In this document: positions 1-10,540 of the stretch, piece by piece
Numbering within the stretch: position 1 is the first letter of the stretch
Layout: each line of letters starts with the position of its first letter
Source: CAZBRS01 sp964494475
GTDB taxonomy: Bacteria > Myxococcota_A > UBA9042 > CAZBRS01
DNA length: 64,000 nt
Direction: 5' to 3'
Assembly (NCBI GenBank): GCA_964494475.1
Contig: CAZBRS010000019.1
Coordinates: 1-64,000, forward strand
The notes under the pieces: generated by a model
The model's input: only the letters and a program-made list of their open reading frames with translations
Told to the model about the DNA's origin: nothing
The model's database searches: none
Program-made: the position numbers and the translations under genes

Positions 1-864
1 CTGACCGACGACGGCACCCCCGACAACGGCGCGGGCCCGCTGCTCGGCACGCTGGCGGGGTTCGGCGTCGACGTGAACGCCGAGCTCGAGATGTTCACGA
101 CGAGCGAGGCCTCGGCCCTGGTGTTCGACTTCGGAGGCCTGACGTCGCTGGCTTCCCCGGCGCCCTTCACGGTCGCCGGGTACTTCGGTGTGTTCGAGGG
201 CGACCCGACGGGCCTGGCGGTCACCGCCGACTCGTTCGATCCGAACGGCACGCCGTGGTTCTTCTTCGAGAGCGCGACCCTCGCGGGGGGCAATCTCGCC
301 GCTGGTCCCTCCTCCGTCGCGTTCCCGCTGCTCGGTACGCCGGCCCTGGCCATGAACGTGCGCCTCGAGAAGGCGCGGCTGACCGCCAGCGTGTCGAGCG
401 TGTCGGCGGCCGGCGTCGGGTTCTCGGGCGGCGTGCTCTCGGGCGTCGCGTACAAGGCCGACCTCGACCGCATGCTGTACCAGGCGCGCCTGTGGTGCAT
501 GAACGACCCCCAGGCGCCCGCCGACGTGTGCGGCTACATCCAGATGGCCGACATGTCGCTGGTCGAGACCTTCCTCACGTGGGATCTCGAGGTCGAAGGC
601 TGCGGCAAGATGCTGCAGATCTACGACGGCAACGATCCCATGATCGTGGTCGGCGAGGAGGAGAACTGCCTGGCCGTGACGATCTGCGTGTTCCTGTCGG
701 GCACGCCGGCCGTCGTCACCGGGACCACCACCACGGCCGGCGGCCTCGGCTGCGGCTGCGATCTGGGGGCCGGGGGCACGCCCCTCGCCGGGCACCCGGG
801 CCCGGCGCTGCTCGTCGCGCTCGGCCTGGTGCTGGTCGTGGCTCGTCGAAGGAGGGCCTCATGA
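1..864 (+). CDS. MYXO-CTERM-like surface protein, 5' end outside window
   Basis: The reading frame is open from base 1, so the N-terminus lies outside the window; an internal GTG at 73 is not taken as the start. The visible 287 residues form a beta-rich, Gly/Ala/Val-rich secreted domain with scattered cysteines that I do not recognise. The last ~45 residues carry a Cys-Gly-Cys motif (GLGCGCDLG), a hydrophobic helix and a terminal RRRR cluster. This is the layout of MYXO-CTERM sorting tails, which in Myxococcota are thought to be processed for surface anchoring. Its stop overlaps the start of the next gene by 4 nt (ATGA), so the two are probably translated together. The C-terminal call is fairly secure; the main domain function is unknown. 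Confidence 0.75.
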   Translation: MTDDGTPDNGAGPLLGTLAGFGVDVNAELEMFTTSEASALVFDFGGLTSLASPAPFTVAGYFGVFEGDPTGLAVTADSFDPNGTPWFFFESATLAGGNLAAGPSSVAFPLLGTPALAMNVRLEKARLTASVSSVSAAGVGFSGGVLSGVAYKADLDRMLYQARLWCMNDPQAPADVCGYIQMADMSLVETFLTWDLEVEGCGKMLQIYDGNDPMIVVGEEENCLAVTICVFLSGTPAVVTGTTTTAGGLGCGCDLGAGGTPLAGHPGPALLVALGLVLVVARRRRAS

Positions 865-2231
865 AGCTCTGGATGGCGTTGCTGCTGCTCCTCGCGCTGG
901 CGTGCGAGTCCGAAGGGGAGGGGGGACCGGGCACGGCCTGCGTCCCCGGCCGGTCGGCGGCCTGCGCCTGCACCGACGGCGCGAGCGGCGCCCAGGTCTG
1001 TGACGACGACGGCGGCGGCTACGCGGCGTGCGTCTGCTCGAGCCCGGCCGACGCGGTCGACGACGCCACGGGCGACGTGTCGTTCTCCGACGCGACCCCC
1101 GCCGACGTGCCGGTCGCCGACGTGCTCCCCGACGACGCCCCCGGGGCCGACGCGCCGGTCGCCGACGTGCTCCCCCCCGACGCGGACCCCGCCGACGTGG
1201 GTCCCGTCGACGCCCCGGTCGGCGACCTGCCGGTCGACCCCGACACGCCCTGCGTGCCCGACTGCGCCGGCAAGGTGTGCGGGACCGACGGTTGCAACGG
1301 CTCGTGCGGAGGGTGCGACGACGGCGACCCCGACACGGCCGACGCGTGCAACGAGACGCAGACCGCCTGTCAGCACTGGCCCCTCTCGGACTGCGACGTG
1401 GTGGCCGGGGTTCAGGTCGAAGAGGGCGAAGAGGTTATCCCGCAGACCGTGCTGCACCTGCACGGCGAGAACAGCTACGCCAACGTGGGCGCGATCACCA
1501 AGTACGCCTGGTCGGTCGAGCAGCCCGCGCTGTCGACGTCGCTCTTCGTCCCAACGGCCTCCTACCCGAGCCCCACCTTCGAGGCCAACACGGCGGGCAA
1601 GTACGTGTTCCACCTCGACGTCTGGAACGAGTACGGCCAGAAGAGCTGCTTCACGGCCGAGGCCACCGTGTTCGTGGTGCCCGACGAGGCCATCCACGTC
1701 GAGCTGCTCTGGAAGAGCCCCGGCGATCCGAACCCCGACGACGTCGGGCCCAGCGCGGGCACCGACCTCGACTTGCACTTCGCGCACCCCAACGCCAGCC
1801 AGTCCGACCTCGACGGCGACGGCTCGAACGACCCCTGGTTCGACCCCACCTGGGACACCTTCTGGTTCTACCCCCTGCAGAACTGGGGCAGCGTCTCGTC
1901 CAACGACGACAACCCTTCGCTCGACCGCGACGACGTCGACAGCGGCGGCCCCGAGAACATCAACCTCGGCCAGCCCGAAGACGGCAAGACCTACGCCCTC
2001 GGCGTGAACTACTGGGACGACCACGGCTTCGGCAACGCCTTCGCCACCGTGCGCGTCTACGTTTTCTCCCAGCTGGTGTTCGAGGTGAGCGACGTCGCGC
2101 TCGTGGACCACGACCTGTGGTGGGTGGCCGACCTCGCCTGGCCCGCCGGCGTGGTGAGCCCCAAGCTGCAGCCCAACGGAGGCGACTGGCTCACGCACGA
2201 CTATCATCACCCGCTGTTCTACCAGCCGTAG
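861..2231 (+). CDS. Lipoprotein with Asp/Ala-rich linker and PKD-like domain
   Basis: 456 residues. The ATG at 861 is chosen because it begins a clean lipoprotein signal (MKLWMALLLLLALAC, Cys15) and overlaps the upstream stop as ATGA. After the lipobox come a Cys-rich patch, then a linker (about 61-130) of repeating ADV/DAP units, a second Cys cluster (CGTDGCNGSCGGC, about 131-170), a PKD/Ig-like beta domain (about 180-275) and an Asp/Trp-rich C-terminal domain. The last contains LLWKSPGDPNPDD and DLDLHF, seen in other myxobacterial-type secreted proteins but not named by me. Likely an outer-surface binding or structural lipoprotein, cotranscribed with the MYXO-CTERM gene upstream. No catalytic motif is visible. 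Confidence 0.8.
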   Translation: MKLWMALLLLLALACESEGEGGPGTACVPGRSAACACTDGASGAQVCDDDGGGYAACVCSSPADAVDDATGDVSFSDATPADVPVADVLPDDAPGADAPVADVLPPDADPADVGPVDAPVGDLPVDPDTPCVPDCAGKVCGTDGCNGSCGGCDDGDPDTADACNETQTACQHWPLSDCDVVAGVQVEEGEEVIPQTVLHLHGENSYANVGAITKYAWSVEQPALSTSLFVPTASYPSPTFEANTAGKYVFHLDVWNEYGQKSCFTAEATVFVVPDEAIHVELLWKSPGDPNPDDVGPSAGTDLDLHFAHPNASQSDLDGDGSNDPWFDPTWDTFWFYPLQNWGSVSSNDDNPSLDRDDVDSGGPENINLGQPEDGKTYALGVNYWDDHGFGNAFATVRVYVFSQLVFEVSDVALVDHDLWWVADLAWPAGVVSPKLQPNGGDWLTHDYHHPLFYQP

Positions 2232-2256
2232 GGCCGCCGCCAGTCGCGCGCGCATC

Positions 2257-2282
2257 CCCCTCTCCACGAAGATGGAGAGGGG
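2257..2282. terminator. Perfect 10-bp hairpin between convergent genes
   Basis: CCCCTCTCCA and TGGAGAGGGG pair perfectly around a six-base loop. It lies between the stop of the lipoprotein gene (2231) and the stop of the opposing ABC-F gene (2355). No U-tract follows, so this would be an atypical or bidirectional terminator. It also resembles dispersed GAGAGGGG-type palindromes. Confidence 0.5.
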
Positions 2283-2350
2283 CGAGGGGTGAGGCCCCAT
2301 ACTGGAGAGGGGCGAGGGGTGAGGCCCCATACTGGAGATGGGCGGGGGGA
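2274..2350. repeat. 30-bp tandem repeat, about 2.5 copies
   Basis: Two exact 30-bp copies (2274-2303 and 2304-2333) followed by a degenerate partial copy. The unit contains GGAGAGGGGCGAGG and CCCCATACT. The first copy overlaps the right arm of the hairpin at 2257-2282, so the array may have grown from that palindrome. It occupies the space between two convergent genes. Confidence 0.8.
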
Positions 2351-2354
2351 GCGG

Positions 2355-4358
<2,004 letters not shown>

Positions 4359-4374
4359 GCTGTCAATCCTGGAG

Positions 4375-4782
4375 TCAATCGGCGGTAGGCGTTCGCAGCC
4401 ACTCCGGCAGGTGTTCGGCGTCGACCCACTCGGGCCAGCCGCCGGGCTCGAAGGCGGCTCGGATCTGCGGTGCGATCAGGCGCACCAGCCGGCTGTTGAG
4501 GCGCACAGGTGCATCGGGTGCGGGACGGCCCCCGCGGTAGCCGCAGTCGGGCGAGAGCACGCCCTCGGGCAGGGCCTGGGGCACCTTGAGGCACCAGGGA
4601 GCGATCTCGAAGCGGCGTTCGTACACCGAGCACGCGAACCGGCCCTTGCCCACGTCGACCAGGTAGCGGCAGGCCAACTCGCGGAGGGCCACCACGCGAC
4701 CGTTCACGCGCAGCGCGGCCATGCAGCAGACGCCGCAGCGTCGGCAGAGATCAGGCTCGGTGGCGGGGGGGATCGTCTCCAT
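4375..4782 (-). CDS. YkgJ-family cysteine-cluster protein
   Basis: 135 residues. The ATG at 4782 is preferred to an upstream in-frame start because the added 48 residues are low-complexity Arg-rich sequence and would overlap the small ORF at 4796-4963. It has the family's N-terminal CxxCxxCC motif (CRRCGVCCMAAL, about 13-24) followed by further cysteines, the pattern of YkgJ/UPF0153 zinc- or iron-chelating proteins. Biochemical role is not established for the family. Sixteen bases separate it from the ABC-F gene downstream. Confidence 0.85.
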   Translation of the reverse strand: METIPPATEPDLCRRCGVCCMAALRVNGRVVALRELACRYLVDVGKGRFACSVYERRFEIAPWCLKVPQALPEGVLSPDCGYRGGRPAPDAPVRLNSRLVRLIAPQIRAAFEPGGWPEWVDAEHLPEWLRTPTAD

Positions 4783-4795
4783 GCGGGGGCGGAAG

Positions 4796-4963
4796 TTACC
4801 TCGGCGCGTGCGCCACGTCAACCATGGGCGAGGCTCCCGATGGCCGCGGCCTGGGGGCCGACGCGCGTCCCAGCGACGACAGGAAGAAGAGGCTGAGGGC
4901 GATCGACACGTACACGAGCGCGTCACGAAGTGGAACTGCGCGCGAACCGCGTCGCCGGCTCAT
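4796..4963 (-). CDS. Small single-pass membrane protein (55 aa), unrecognised
   Basis: A short frame running from ATG (4961-4963) to TAA (4796-4798). A GGAG lies about eight bases upstream of the ATG. The product starts with an Arg-rich positive segment (MSRRRGSR), then a hydrophobic stretch (LVYVSIALSLFFLSSL, about 16-31), then a Pro/Arg tail: a plausible single-pass membrane protein with cytoplasmic N-terminus. It ends 13 nt before the YkgJ-type ATG, so it could be the first gene of that operon. I recognise no family. Evidence is ribosome-binding site, hydrophobicity and position only. Confidence 0.5.
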   Translation of the reverse strand: MSRRRGSRAVPLRDALVYVSIALSLFFLSSLGRASAPRPRPSGASPMVDVAHAPR

Positions 4964-5038
4964 GATTCACTCCACGGAGCTTTTTGCCTTCACTTGTTCA
5001 AGTTAGGTGCGCCAAACCTCGCGTCAACGTGTTTTCCG

Positions 5039-5067
5039 TTTCCATGTACGACGCAGCGCGGTATACA
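5039..5067 (+). promoter_or_regulatory. Candidate sigma70-type promoter for the malic enzyme gene
   Basis: TTTCCA (5039-5044) and TATACA (5062-5067) are 17 bp apart, with the malic enzyme ATG 33 bp further on. The -10 is good and the -35 weak. The 137-bp region is the only space between the leftward YkgJ operon and the rightward malic enzyme gene, so it must hold divergent promoters. Confidence 0.35.
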
Positions 5068-5100
5068 CCCGTCCGACGGACAACCCCACGGGGAGCCAAG

Positions 5101-6417
5101 ATGGCGATCGCGAAGGTCACGAAGGAAGAGGCGCTGCGTTATCACTCGGCCGGGCGCAAGGGCAAGATCGAGGTCGTGCTCACCAAGCCCTGTGGAACCC
5201 AGCGCGATCTGGCCATGGCGTACACGCCCGGCGTGGCGCAGCCCTGCCTGGAGATCGAGAAGAACCCCGAGCTCGCGTACGAGTACACGGCCCGGGGCAA
5301 CCTGGTGGCCGTCATCTCGAACGGCACGGCCGTGCTGGGCCTCGGCGACATCGGCGCCCTGGCCGGCAAGCCCGTCATGGAGGGCAAGGGGCTGCTCTTC
5401 AAGGCCCTGGCCGACATCGACGTGTTCGACATCGAGGTGAACGAGAAGGACCCCTACAAGCTCATCGAGATCGTGGCGGCGCTCGAGCCCACGTTCGGCG
5501 GCATCAACCTCGAGGACATCAAGGCCCCCGAGTGCTTCATCGTCGAGACCGAGCTCATCAAGCGCATGAACATCCCCGTGTTCCACGACGATCAGCACGG
5601 CACGGCCATCATCAGCGCGGCCGGCATGCTGAACGCGCTCGAGATCGTCGGCAAGAAGACCAGTGAGATCAAGGTGGTCGTCAGTGGCGCCGGCGCGGCG
5701 GCCATCTCCTGCATGGACCACTACCAGCGCTTCGGCGTGAAGCGCGAGAACATCACCCTGTGCGACTCCAAGGGCGTGGTCTACAAGGGCCGCACCGCCG
5801 GCATGAACCCCTGGAAGGAGGCCTACGCGCAGGAGACCTCGGCGCGCACGCTGGCCGACGTCATGAAGGGCTGCGACGTCTTCCTGGGCCTCTCGGTCAA
5901 GGGCCAGGTCACCAAGGAGATGGTCGCGTCGATGGCCAAGGACCCCATCATCTTCGCCATGGCCAACCCCGACCCCGAGATCACCCCCGAAGACGCCAAC
6001 TCGGTCCGCGACGATCTGATCATGGCCACGGGGCGCTCCGACTACCCCAACCAGATCAACAACGTGCTCGGCTTCCCCTTCATCTTCCGCGGCACCATGG
6101 ACGTGCGCTCGCGCGCCATCAACGCCGAGATGAAGGTGGCCGCCACGCTGGCCCTGGCCGCGCTGGCCAAGGAGCCCGTGCCCCAGGCGATCGCCGACGC
6201 CTACGACGTCCCCTCGCTCACCTTCGGGCGCGACTACATCATCCCGAAGCCCATGGACACCCGCGTGCTGCTGTGGGTGGCGCCCGCCGTCGCCAAGGCC
6301 GCCATGGACTCGGGCGTGGCCACGAAGCCAGTCGACCTCGTCGAGTACAAGAAGCGCCTCGAGGGCATGCTCGAGCACGTCCGCCAGATTCGCACCCGCG
6401 TCACGTCGCTCGATTAG
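5101..6417 (+). CDS. maeB: NAD(P)-dependent malic enzyme, short form
   Basis: 438 residues. ATG 5101 is chosen over an upstream in-frame start because it follows GGGGAG and begins at the conserved N-terminus (MAIAKVTKEEALRYH). Malic enzyme hallmarks are present: AYTPGVAQPC, NGTAVLGLGDIGALAGK, FHDDQHGTA, a Rossmann nucleotide-binding motif VVSGAGAAAISC and ANPDPEI. It catalyses oxidative decarboxylation of malate to pyruvate in the cytoplasm, usually supplying NADPH. Unlike the long E. coli MaeB, there is no C-terminal phosphotransacetylase-like domain. Monocistronic, with its own upstream region. Confidence 0.95.
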   Translation: MAIAKVTKEEALRYHSAGRKGKIEVVLTKPCGTQRDLAMAYTPGVAQPCLEIEKNPELAYEYTARGNLVAVISNGTAVLGLGDIGALAGKPVMEGKGLLFKALADIDVFDIEVNEKDPYKLIEIVAALEPTFGGINLEDIKAPECFIVETELIKRMNIPVFHDDQHGTAIISAAGMLNALEIVGKKTSEIKVVVSGAGAAAISCMDHYQRFGVKRENITLCDSKGVVYKGRTAGMNPWKEAYAQETSARTLADVMKGCDVFLGLSVKGQVTKEMVASMAKDPIIFAMANPDPEITPEDANSVRDDLIMATGRSDYPNQINNVLGFPFIFRGTMDVRSRAINAEMKVAATLALAALAKEPVPQAIADAYDVPSLTFGRDYIIPKPMDTRVLLWVAPAVAKAAMDSGVATKPVDLVEYKKRLEGMLEHVRQIRTRVTSLD

Positions 6418-6802
6418 GCACACTCCAGCTCGGGAATTGGCGGCGAAATCTCAGGAAACTATTCACCTTTTCGTTTCTGAACGGGCACTGGGTGTCATTC
6501 GTGCGCCAAAGCGATTGAACGCACTCCAATACCGAAATTTCCAGTTGCGGTAGATCCGGAGTCGGATAACCTGCAATTGTCGCCGCCGGAGACATGGTGG
6601 CGACAGGGTTCGCCCCCGAGACGGTTTGCTGTCAGTCCCCTCTGCACGTTGTTTGACGACAGTACGTTGCAACCGTCTTCCTTCGATCCCCGCTCGGTAG
6701 CAAACCCACGCGACATAGACCGTTGTTCCACCCAAACGCCAGGGGCGCACGTTCGTGCCCCTGGCCGCGGTCGGACGCGCAGGTGCGTCCGAAGGAGGCA
6801 AC
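6418..6802 (+). promoter_or_regulatory. 385-bp gene-free leader upstream of the GH9 lipoprotein gene
   Basis: The longest gene-free stretch of the window and visibly less GC-rich than its neighbours, especially 6440-6720. It holds a 7-bp hairpin (TGTCGCC 6578-6584 with GGCGACA 6599-6605) and two strong hairpins next to the start codon. I see no convincing gene on either strand and no riboswitch class that I recognise. It probably contains the GH9 gene promoter and a long structured 5' UTR. Confidence 0.45.
6739..6791 (+). promoter_or_regulatory. Twin hairpins abutting the GH9 ribosome-binding site
   Basis: CCAGGGGC (6739-6746) pairs with GCCCCTGG (6757-6764), and CGGACGC (6772-6778) pairs with GCGTCCG (6785-6791) around a six-base loop. 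The second stem ends directly against AAGGAGG (6792-6798), the ribosome-binding site for ATG 6803. The layout could influence translation initiation or mRNA stability; a regulator is not evident. Confidence 0.5.
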
Positions 6803-9800
6803 ATGAAGCTGGTGAGCATCACCCTGGCGTTCCTTGCGGCCCTGCTGGCCCTGGCGTGCGACGAGACGGTGGCTCCGATCCACCAAGCGGACGAAGCGGC
6901 GGGCGCCGACCTCGACACGATCCGCGAGGCGCTCGAGGCGGGTTCGCCCGTCACCCTCTTCAAGAGCGGCTCGTACGCGACGATCGACGTGGCGTTCACG
7001 TCGTTCGTCACCGGTTGCTCGGCCCGCTCCGTGGCGGGTTGCGGAGGCTGTGCCTGCGAGGCCGAGGTGTGCAAGAAGCGGCCGAGCTGCTGCAGTTGGC
7101 GCTGGTCCAGCACCTGCGCCTCGCTGTGCAAGAAGCTGAAGGGCTGCGGCGTGCCGACGGCGCCCGCGCCGGCCTGCGGCGACGGGGCGTGCAACGGCAC
7201 CGAGACGTGCGCCACGTGCGCGGCGGACTGCGGCGCCTGCCCGCCGCCTCCTCCGCCGGCGACGGGACTGCCCGCGCCGTGGGTTCAGGCCGACGTGGGC
7301 GTGGTGGGTCTGCCCGGTACCGCCAGCGGGACGGCGGGCGCCTTCCTGGTGCAGGGGGCGGGGGCCGACATCTGGAGCCAGTCGGACAGCTTTCACTTCG
7401 TCTACCGCGCCTTCTCGGGCGACGGACAGGTGGTGGCGCGGGTGACAACGCAGGAGTCGACCGACCCCTGGGCCAAGACGGGCGTGATGGTGCGCGAGTC
7501 GCTGGCTGCGGGCTCGCGGCACGTGATGATGGCCGTGACCCCCAAGAACGGCGCTGCCTTCCAGCGCCGCGAGGGGACGGGCGGCTGGAGCCAGCTCACC
7601 GGCCTGGCCGGGGTGGCCGCGCCCCGCTGGGTGCGGCTCGTGCGCGCCGGCGCCACGATCACCGGCTACGTCTCGGCCGACGGGGCGACCTGGACGCAGG
7701 TGGGCACCGCGACGCTGGCGCTCCCGACCGACGTCCTGGTCGGGCTGGCGGTGACCGCGGGCACGACCAGCACGCTCTGCGACGTCGCCTTCGACGGCGT
7801 CAACGTGGAGACGGGCGCGGCCGTCGAGTTGCCGTTCTGCGGCGACGGGGCGTGCAACGGCAGCGAGGCGTGCGCGACGTGCGCGGGCGACTGCGGCGCG
7901 TGCCCGCCGGCCGCGCCGTTCTGCGGCGACGGGGCGTGCAACGGCAGCGAGGCGTGCGCGACGTGCGCGGGCGACTGCGGCGCGTGCCCGCCGCCTCCGT
8001 CCGGCGCGAGCGGCCTGACCGTGACCGCCAGCGCGTCGTCGTCGACGGGCGTGAGCGTGGCCTGGGCTCCCGTGAGCGGCGCCACGACCTACAAGATCTG
8101 GCTGGGGCCCGAGCCGGCCGACGCCGCCACCGGCGAGATGCCGCTCGCGGTGCAGGAGCAGACGCTGGGCGCTTCGGCGACAGGTACTACCCTCGCGCGC
8201 CTGGCGGCGGGCACCGACGTCTTCGTGCGGGTCGAGGCGGCCCGCAGCGGCCTGCCGAGCGTGTGGGGCCAGGCGCACGCGCGCATCCCGGGCGGTCCGG
8301 GCGCCGCGTTGGCGTCGGCCTTGCGCGAGGTGCACGCGGCGGGGCCGCGCGTGCTGGAGGTCGTGCTCGCGAACCCCGGCACGCGCTACGCCGGCGGCTC
8401 CGTCTCGGGCAACCTGGGCGCGGGCTTCCAGGGCGGCTCCTGGCAGGTCTCGCGGGCGAACGGCGCGCCGCTGGCCGTCTCCACGGTCTACCGCCACTCC
8501 ATCCCGGTGGGACAGCCCGACTACCCCGTGGGGTACGACAAGTACGGCAGCGACGACGTGGTCGACGTGGACCACCACGTGTTCCTGGCGCTCGCCGAGC
8601 CCATCGGGGCCCGCGACGTGCTCACGCTCCATCACACGGGCGCCGAGGGCACGGCCCTCGACGTGCGCGTGCCGTTCAGCGATCGCTACCTCGAGACGAC
8701 CACGTTGAAGGTGAACCAGGTCGGCTACAACGCTCGCGCCACGCGTCGTTGGGCCTACGTGTCAGGCTGGCTCGGCAACGGCGGCGCGCTCTCGCTGGCC
8801 GACTTCCCCGCGACCGCCGACGTGCTGGTCGAGCCCCTGTCGGCCGTGGCCCCGCGCAAGGTCGCGCTGGCGGGGCTGCCCGTGACGCTGCGCGCGGCTT
8901 CGTGCGGCTGGGCGGGCGGCGAGGTGCGCCAGATCGACCTCGCGGCCGTGGCGCCCGTCGAGGGCCGTCGCCTGCGCGTCCGGCTGCCGGGCGTGGGCGT
9001 GTCGTTCCCCACGGCCGTGAGCGCGGAGGCGTCGGCCAAGGCGTTCTTCGTGGCCGCGCGCGGGCTGTACCTGAACCGCTGGTGCGGCGATCTGGACCCG
9101 GCGTACACCGACTGGAGCCGACCGGCCGACCACTGCCAGGCCTACTTCGTCCAGGTGGGCGCCAAGGACCCCATGCAGACCTTCCCGTCGACCACGGCGA
9201 AGAACGCGGCCGACCTGCGCCCGCTGCGCGGCGGCCACCACGACGCCGGTGACTTCGACATCAGGCCCTACCACGTGCTGGTGGCGCAGTACCTGCTGCG
9301 TGCCTACGAGATGGCCCCCGGGCAGTTCAGCGACGGCCAGCTCTACCTGCCCGAGACCGGCAACGGCATCCCCGACCTGCTGGACGAGGCGCTCTGGAGC
9401 GTGGCCGCGTGGGAGGACCTGCAGAACCCCGACGGCGGCGTGCGCATGGGCGTGGAGTCGTTCCGCCACCCCGCCGGCATCTACGTGGCCAGCGACGACC
9501 AGCTGCCCTACTGGACGTACGAGCCGGCGCCCTGGCACACCGCGTACGTGGCCGCCCTCTTCGCCCAGGCCTCGTGGCTGGTCGAGCCCTTCGACCCGGC
9601 GCGCGCCACCGACCTCCGCGAGCGGGCCGCCCGGGCTTACACGTGGGCCGTGGGCGCGACGGCGCCGAAGGAGTACCTGCTCTACGCGGCCTCCGAGTTG
9701 TACCGCGCCACCGGCCAGGCCGGTTACCGCGCCGACTTCGAGGCGCGCTGGACCGCGATCAGCAAGTGGGGCGGCGGCGCCTTCGACAACTTCCAGGTCG

Positions 9801-10537
9801 CCGGCAAGATCTACCCCGGCGCGTTCACGGGCTACACGCCCGCCATGGCCGACTTCGTCATGGGCTACGTCACGACCGCGGGGGCCAACGCCTCGATCGT
9901 GAGCACCAGCCTCGAGAAGCTGACGGCGCAGGCCGACCAGGCCGCGAGCGCGGTGCTGAACTCGAGCTCCTCGTTCCGGCACGCGCGCTCGGGCGGCGCC
10001 ACCCCGGACTGGGGCGTCGACGTGGTCACCGGCCGCGACGGCGACACGATCTACCAGCGCCTTCAACTCGGAGGCCTGACGGCGCAGAAGCGCCAGGAGT
10101 ACCTGGACGCGCTCAGCGTGTCGGCGGACTACCAGTTGGGCTGCAACCCGGCCGGCACGTCGTTCATCAGCGGGCTCGGCAGCCGTTCGCCGCGCCAGGC
10201 GCTGCACAACGACTCGCTGGCCATGCAGAAGGCGCGCGGCCTGCCGCCGCTGCCCGGCATCCCCGTCTACGGCCCCGTCGACAGCTTCCCCGGCTCGGCG
10301 TGGTACCAGGCCCTCGGCGCGGCGTTCTTCCCCGCCTTCGGCGAGCAGCCGGGCGGCTGGCGCCACCTCGACTCGCGCACCGCCGTGAACATGAGCGAGT
10401 TCACCGTGTGGGAGACCCAGGCGCCCACGGCCCAACTCTTCGCCGCCCTGGTCGCCTCCGACGCCCTGCCGGCGGACACCTGGCTGCCCGGCGGCGCCCA
10501 GCACCGCAGCCCGCTGCCCGGTCATACCGTCGAATAG
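6803..10537 (+). CDS. Multidomain GH9 cellulase-like lipoprotein
   Basis: 1,244 residues, starting at ATG 6803 after AAGGAGG. Order: lipoprotein signal (LAALLALAC), a Cys-rich module (CxCExxVC, then SCCSWRW), a CGDGACNG repeat, a DUF1349-like concanavalin-fold domain (contains TGVMVRESLAAGSRH), two more CGDGACNG repeats, a FnIII-like segment, a CelD_N-type Ig domain (LKVNQVGYN) and a C-terminal GH9 (alpha/alpha)6 barrel. Catalytic signposts are HHDAGD (GH9 base Asp) and a late Glu in NMSEFTVWETQAP (proton donor region). Expected to hydrolyse beta-1,4-glucans outside the cell while anchored to a membrane. Substrate not proven. The two internal CGDG repeats are a near-identical DNA duplication. 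Confidence 0.9.
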   Translation: MKLVSITLAFLAALLALACDETVAPIHQADEAAGADLDTIREALEAGSPVTLFKSGSYATIDVAFTSFVTGCSARSVAGCGGCACEAEVCKKRPSCCSWRWSSTCASLCKKLKGCGVPTAPAPACGDGACNGTETCATCAADCGACPPPPPPATGLPAPWVQADVGVVGLPGTASGTAGAFLVQGAGADIWSQSDSFHFVYRAFSGDGQVVARVTTQESTDPWAKTGVMVRESLAAGSRHVMMAVTPKNGAAFQRREGTGGWSQLTGLAGVAAPRWVRLVRAGATITGYVSADGATWTQVGTATLALPTDVLVGLAVTAGTTSTLCDVAFDGVNVETGAAVELPFCGDGACNGSEACATCAGDCGACPPAAPFCGDGACNGSEACATCAGDCGACPPPPSGASGLTVTASASSSTGVSVAWAPVSGATTYKIWLGPEPADAATGEMPLAVQEQTLGASATGTTLARLAAGTDVFVRVEAARSGLPSVWGQAHARIPGGPGAALASALREVHAAGPRVLEVVLANPGTRYAGGSVSGNLGAGFQGGSWQVSRANGAPLAVSTVYRHSIPVGQPDYPVGYDKYGSDDVVDVDHHVFLALAEPIGARDVLTLHHTGAEGTALDVRVPFSDRYLETTTLKVNQVGYNARATRRWAYVSGWLGNGGALSLADFPATADVLVEPLSAVAPRKVALAGLPVTLRAASCGWAGGEVRQIDLAAVAPVEGRRLRVRLPGVGVSFPTAVSAEASAKAFFVAARGLYLNRWCGDLDPAYTDWSRPADHCQAYFVQVGAKDPMQTFPSTTAKNAADLRPLRGGHHDAGDFDIRPYHVLVAQYLLRAYEMAPGQFSDGQLYLPETGNGIPDLLDEALWSVAAWEDLQNPDGGVRMGVESFRHPAGIYVASDDQLPYWTYEPAPWHTAYVAALFAQASWLVEPFDPARATDLRERAARAYTWAVGATAPKEYLLYAASELYRATGQAGYRADFEARWTAISKWGGGAFDNFQVAGKIYPGAFTGYTPAMADFVMGYVTTAGANASIVSTSLEKLTAQADQAASAVLNSSSSFRHARSGGATPDWGVDVVTGRDGDTIYQRLQLGGLTAQKRQEYLDALSVSADYQLGCNPAGTSFISGLGSRSPRQALHNDSLAMQKARGLPPLPGIPVYGPVDSFPGSAWYQALGAAFFPAFGEQPGGWRHLDSRTAVNMSEFTVWETQAPTAQLFAALVASDALPADTWLPGGAQHRSPLPGHTVE
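7831..7993 (+). repeat. Perfect 79-bp in-frame tandem duplication (84-bp period)
   Basis: Bases 7831-7909 recur without mismatch at 7915-7993. The period is 84 bp, or 28 codons, so the duplication keeps frame. It adds one extra CGDGACNG cysteine repeat between the DUF1349-like and FnIII-like parts of the GH9 protein. Identity including third codon positions points to a recent event or conversion. Confidence 0.9.
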
Positions 10538-10540
10538 GGC

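Noticed and set aside
4984..5100. Extended N-terminus of the malic enzyme
   Set aside because: The upstream in-frame start adds 39 residues unlike the family, covers the divergent promoter region and lacks the good ribosome-binding site seen before 5101.
6495..6731. Possible minus-strand gene in the leader
   Set aside because: 78-aa frame with mixed composition, no ribosome-binding site, no hydrophobic or domain feature.
6418..6802. c-di-GMP (GEMM) riboswitch in the GH9 leader
   Set aside because: Some fragments (CCAAAGC, GGTAGC) recall GEMM, but they are not in the right order or spacing and the P1 helix is missing.
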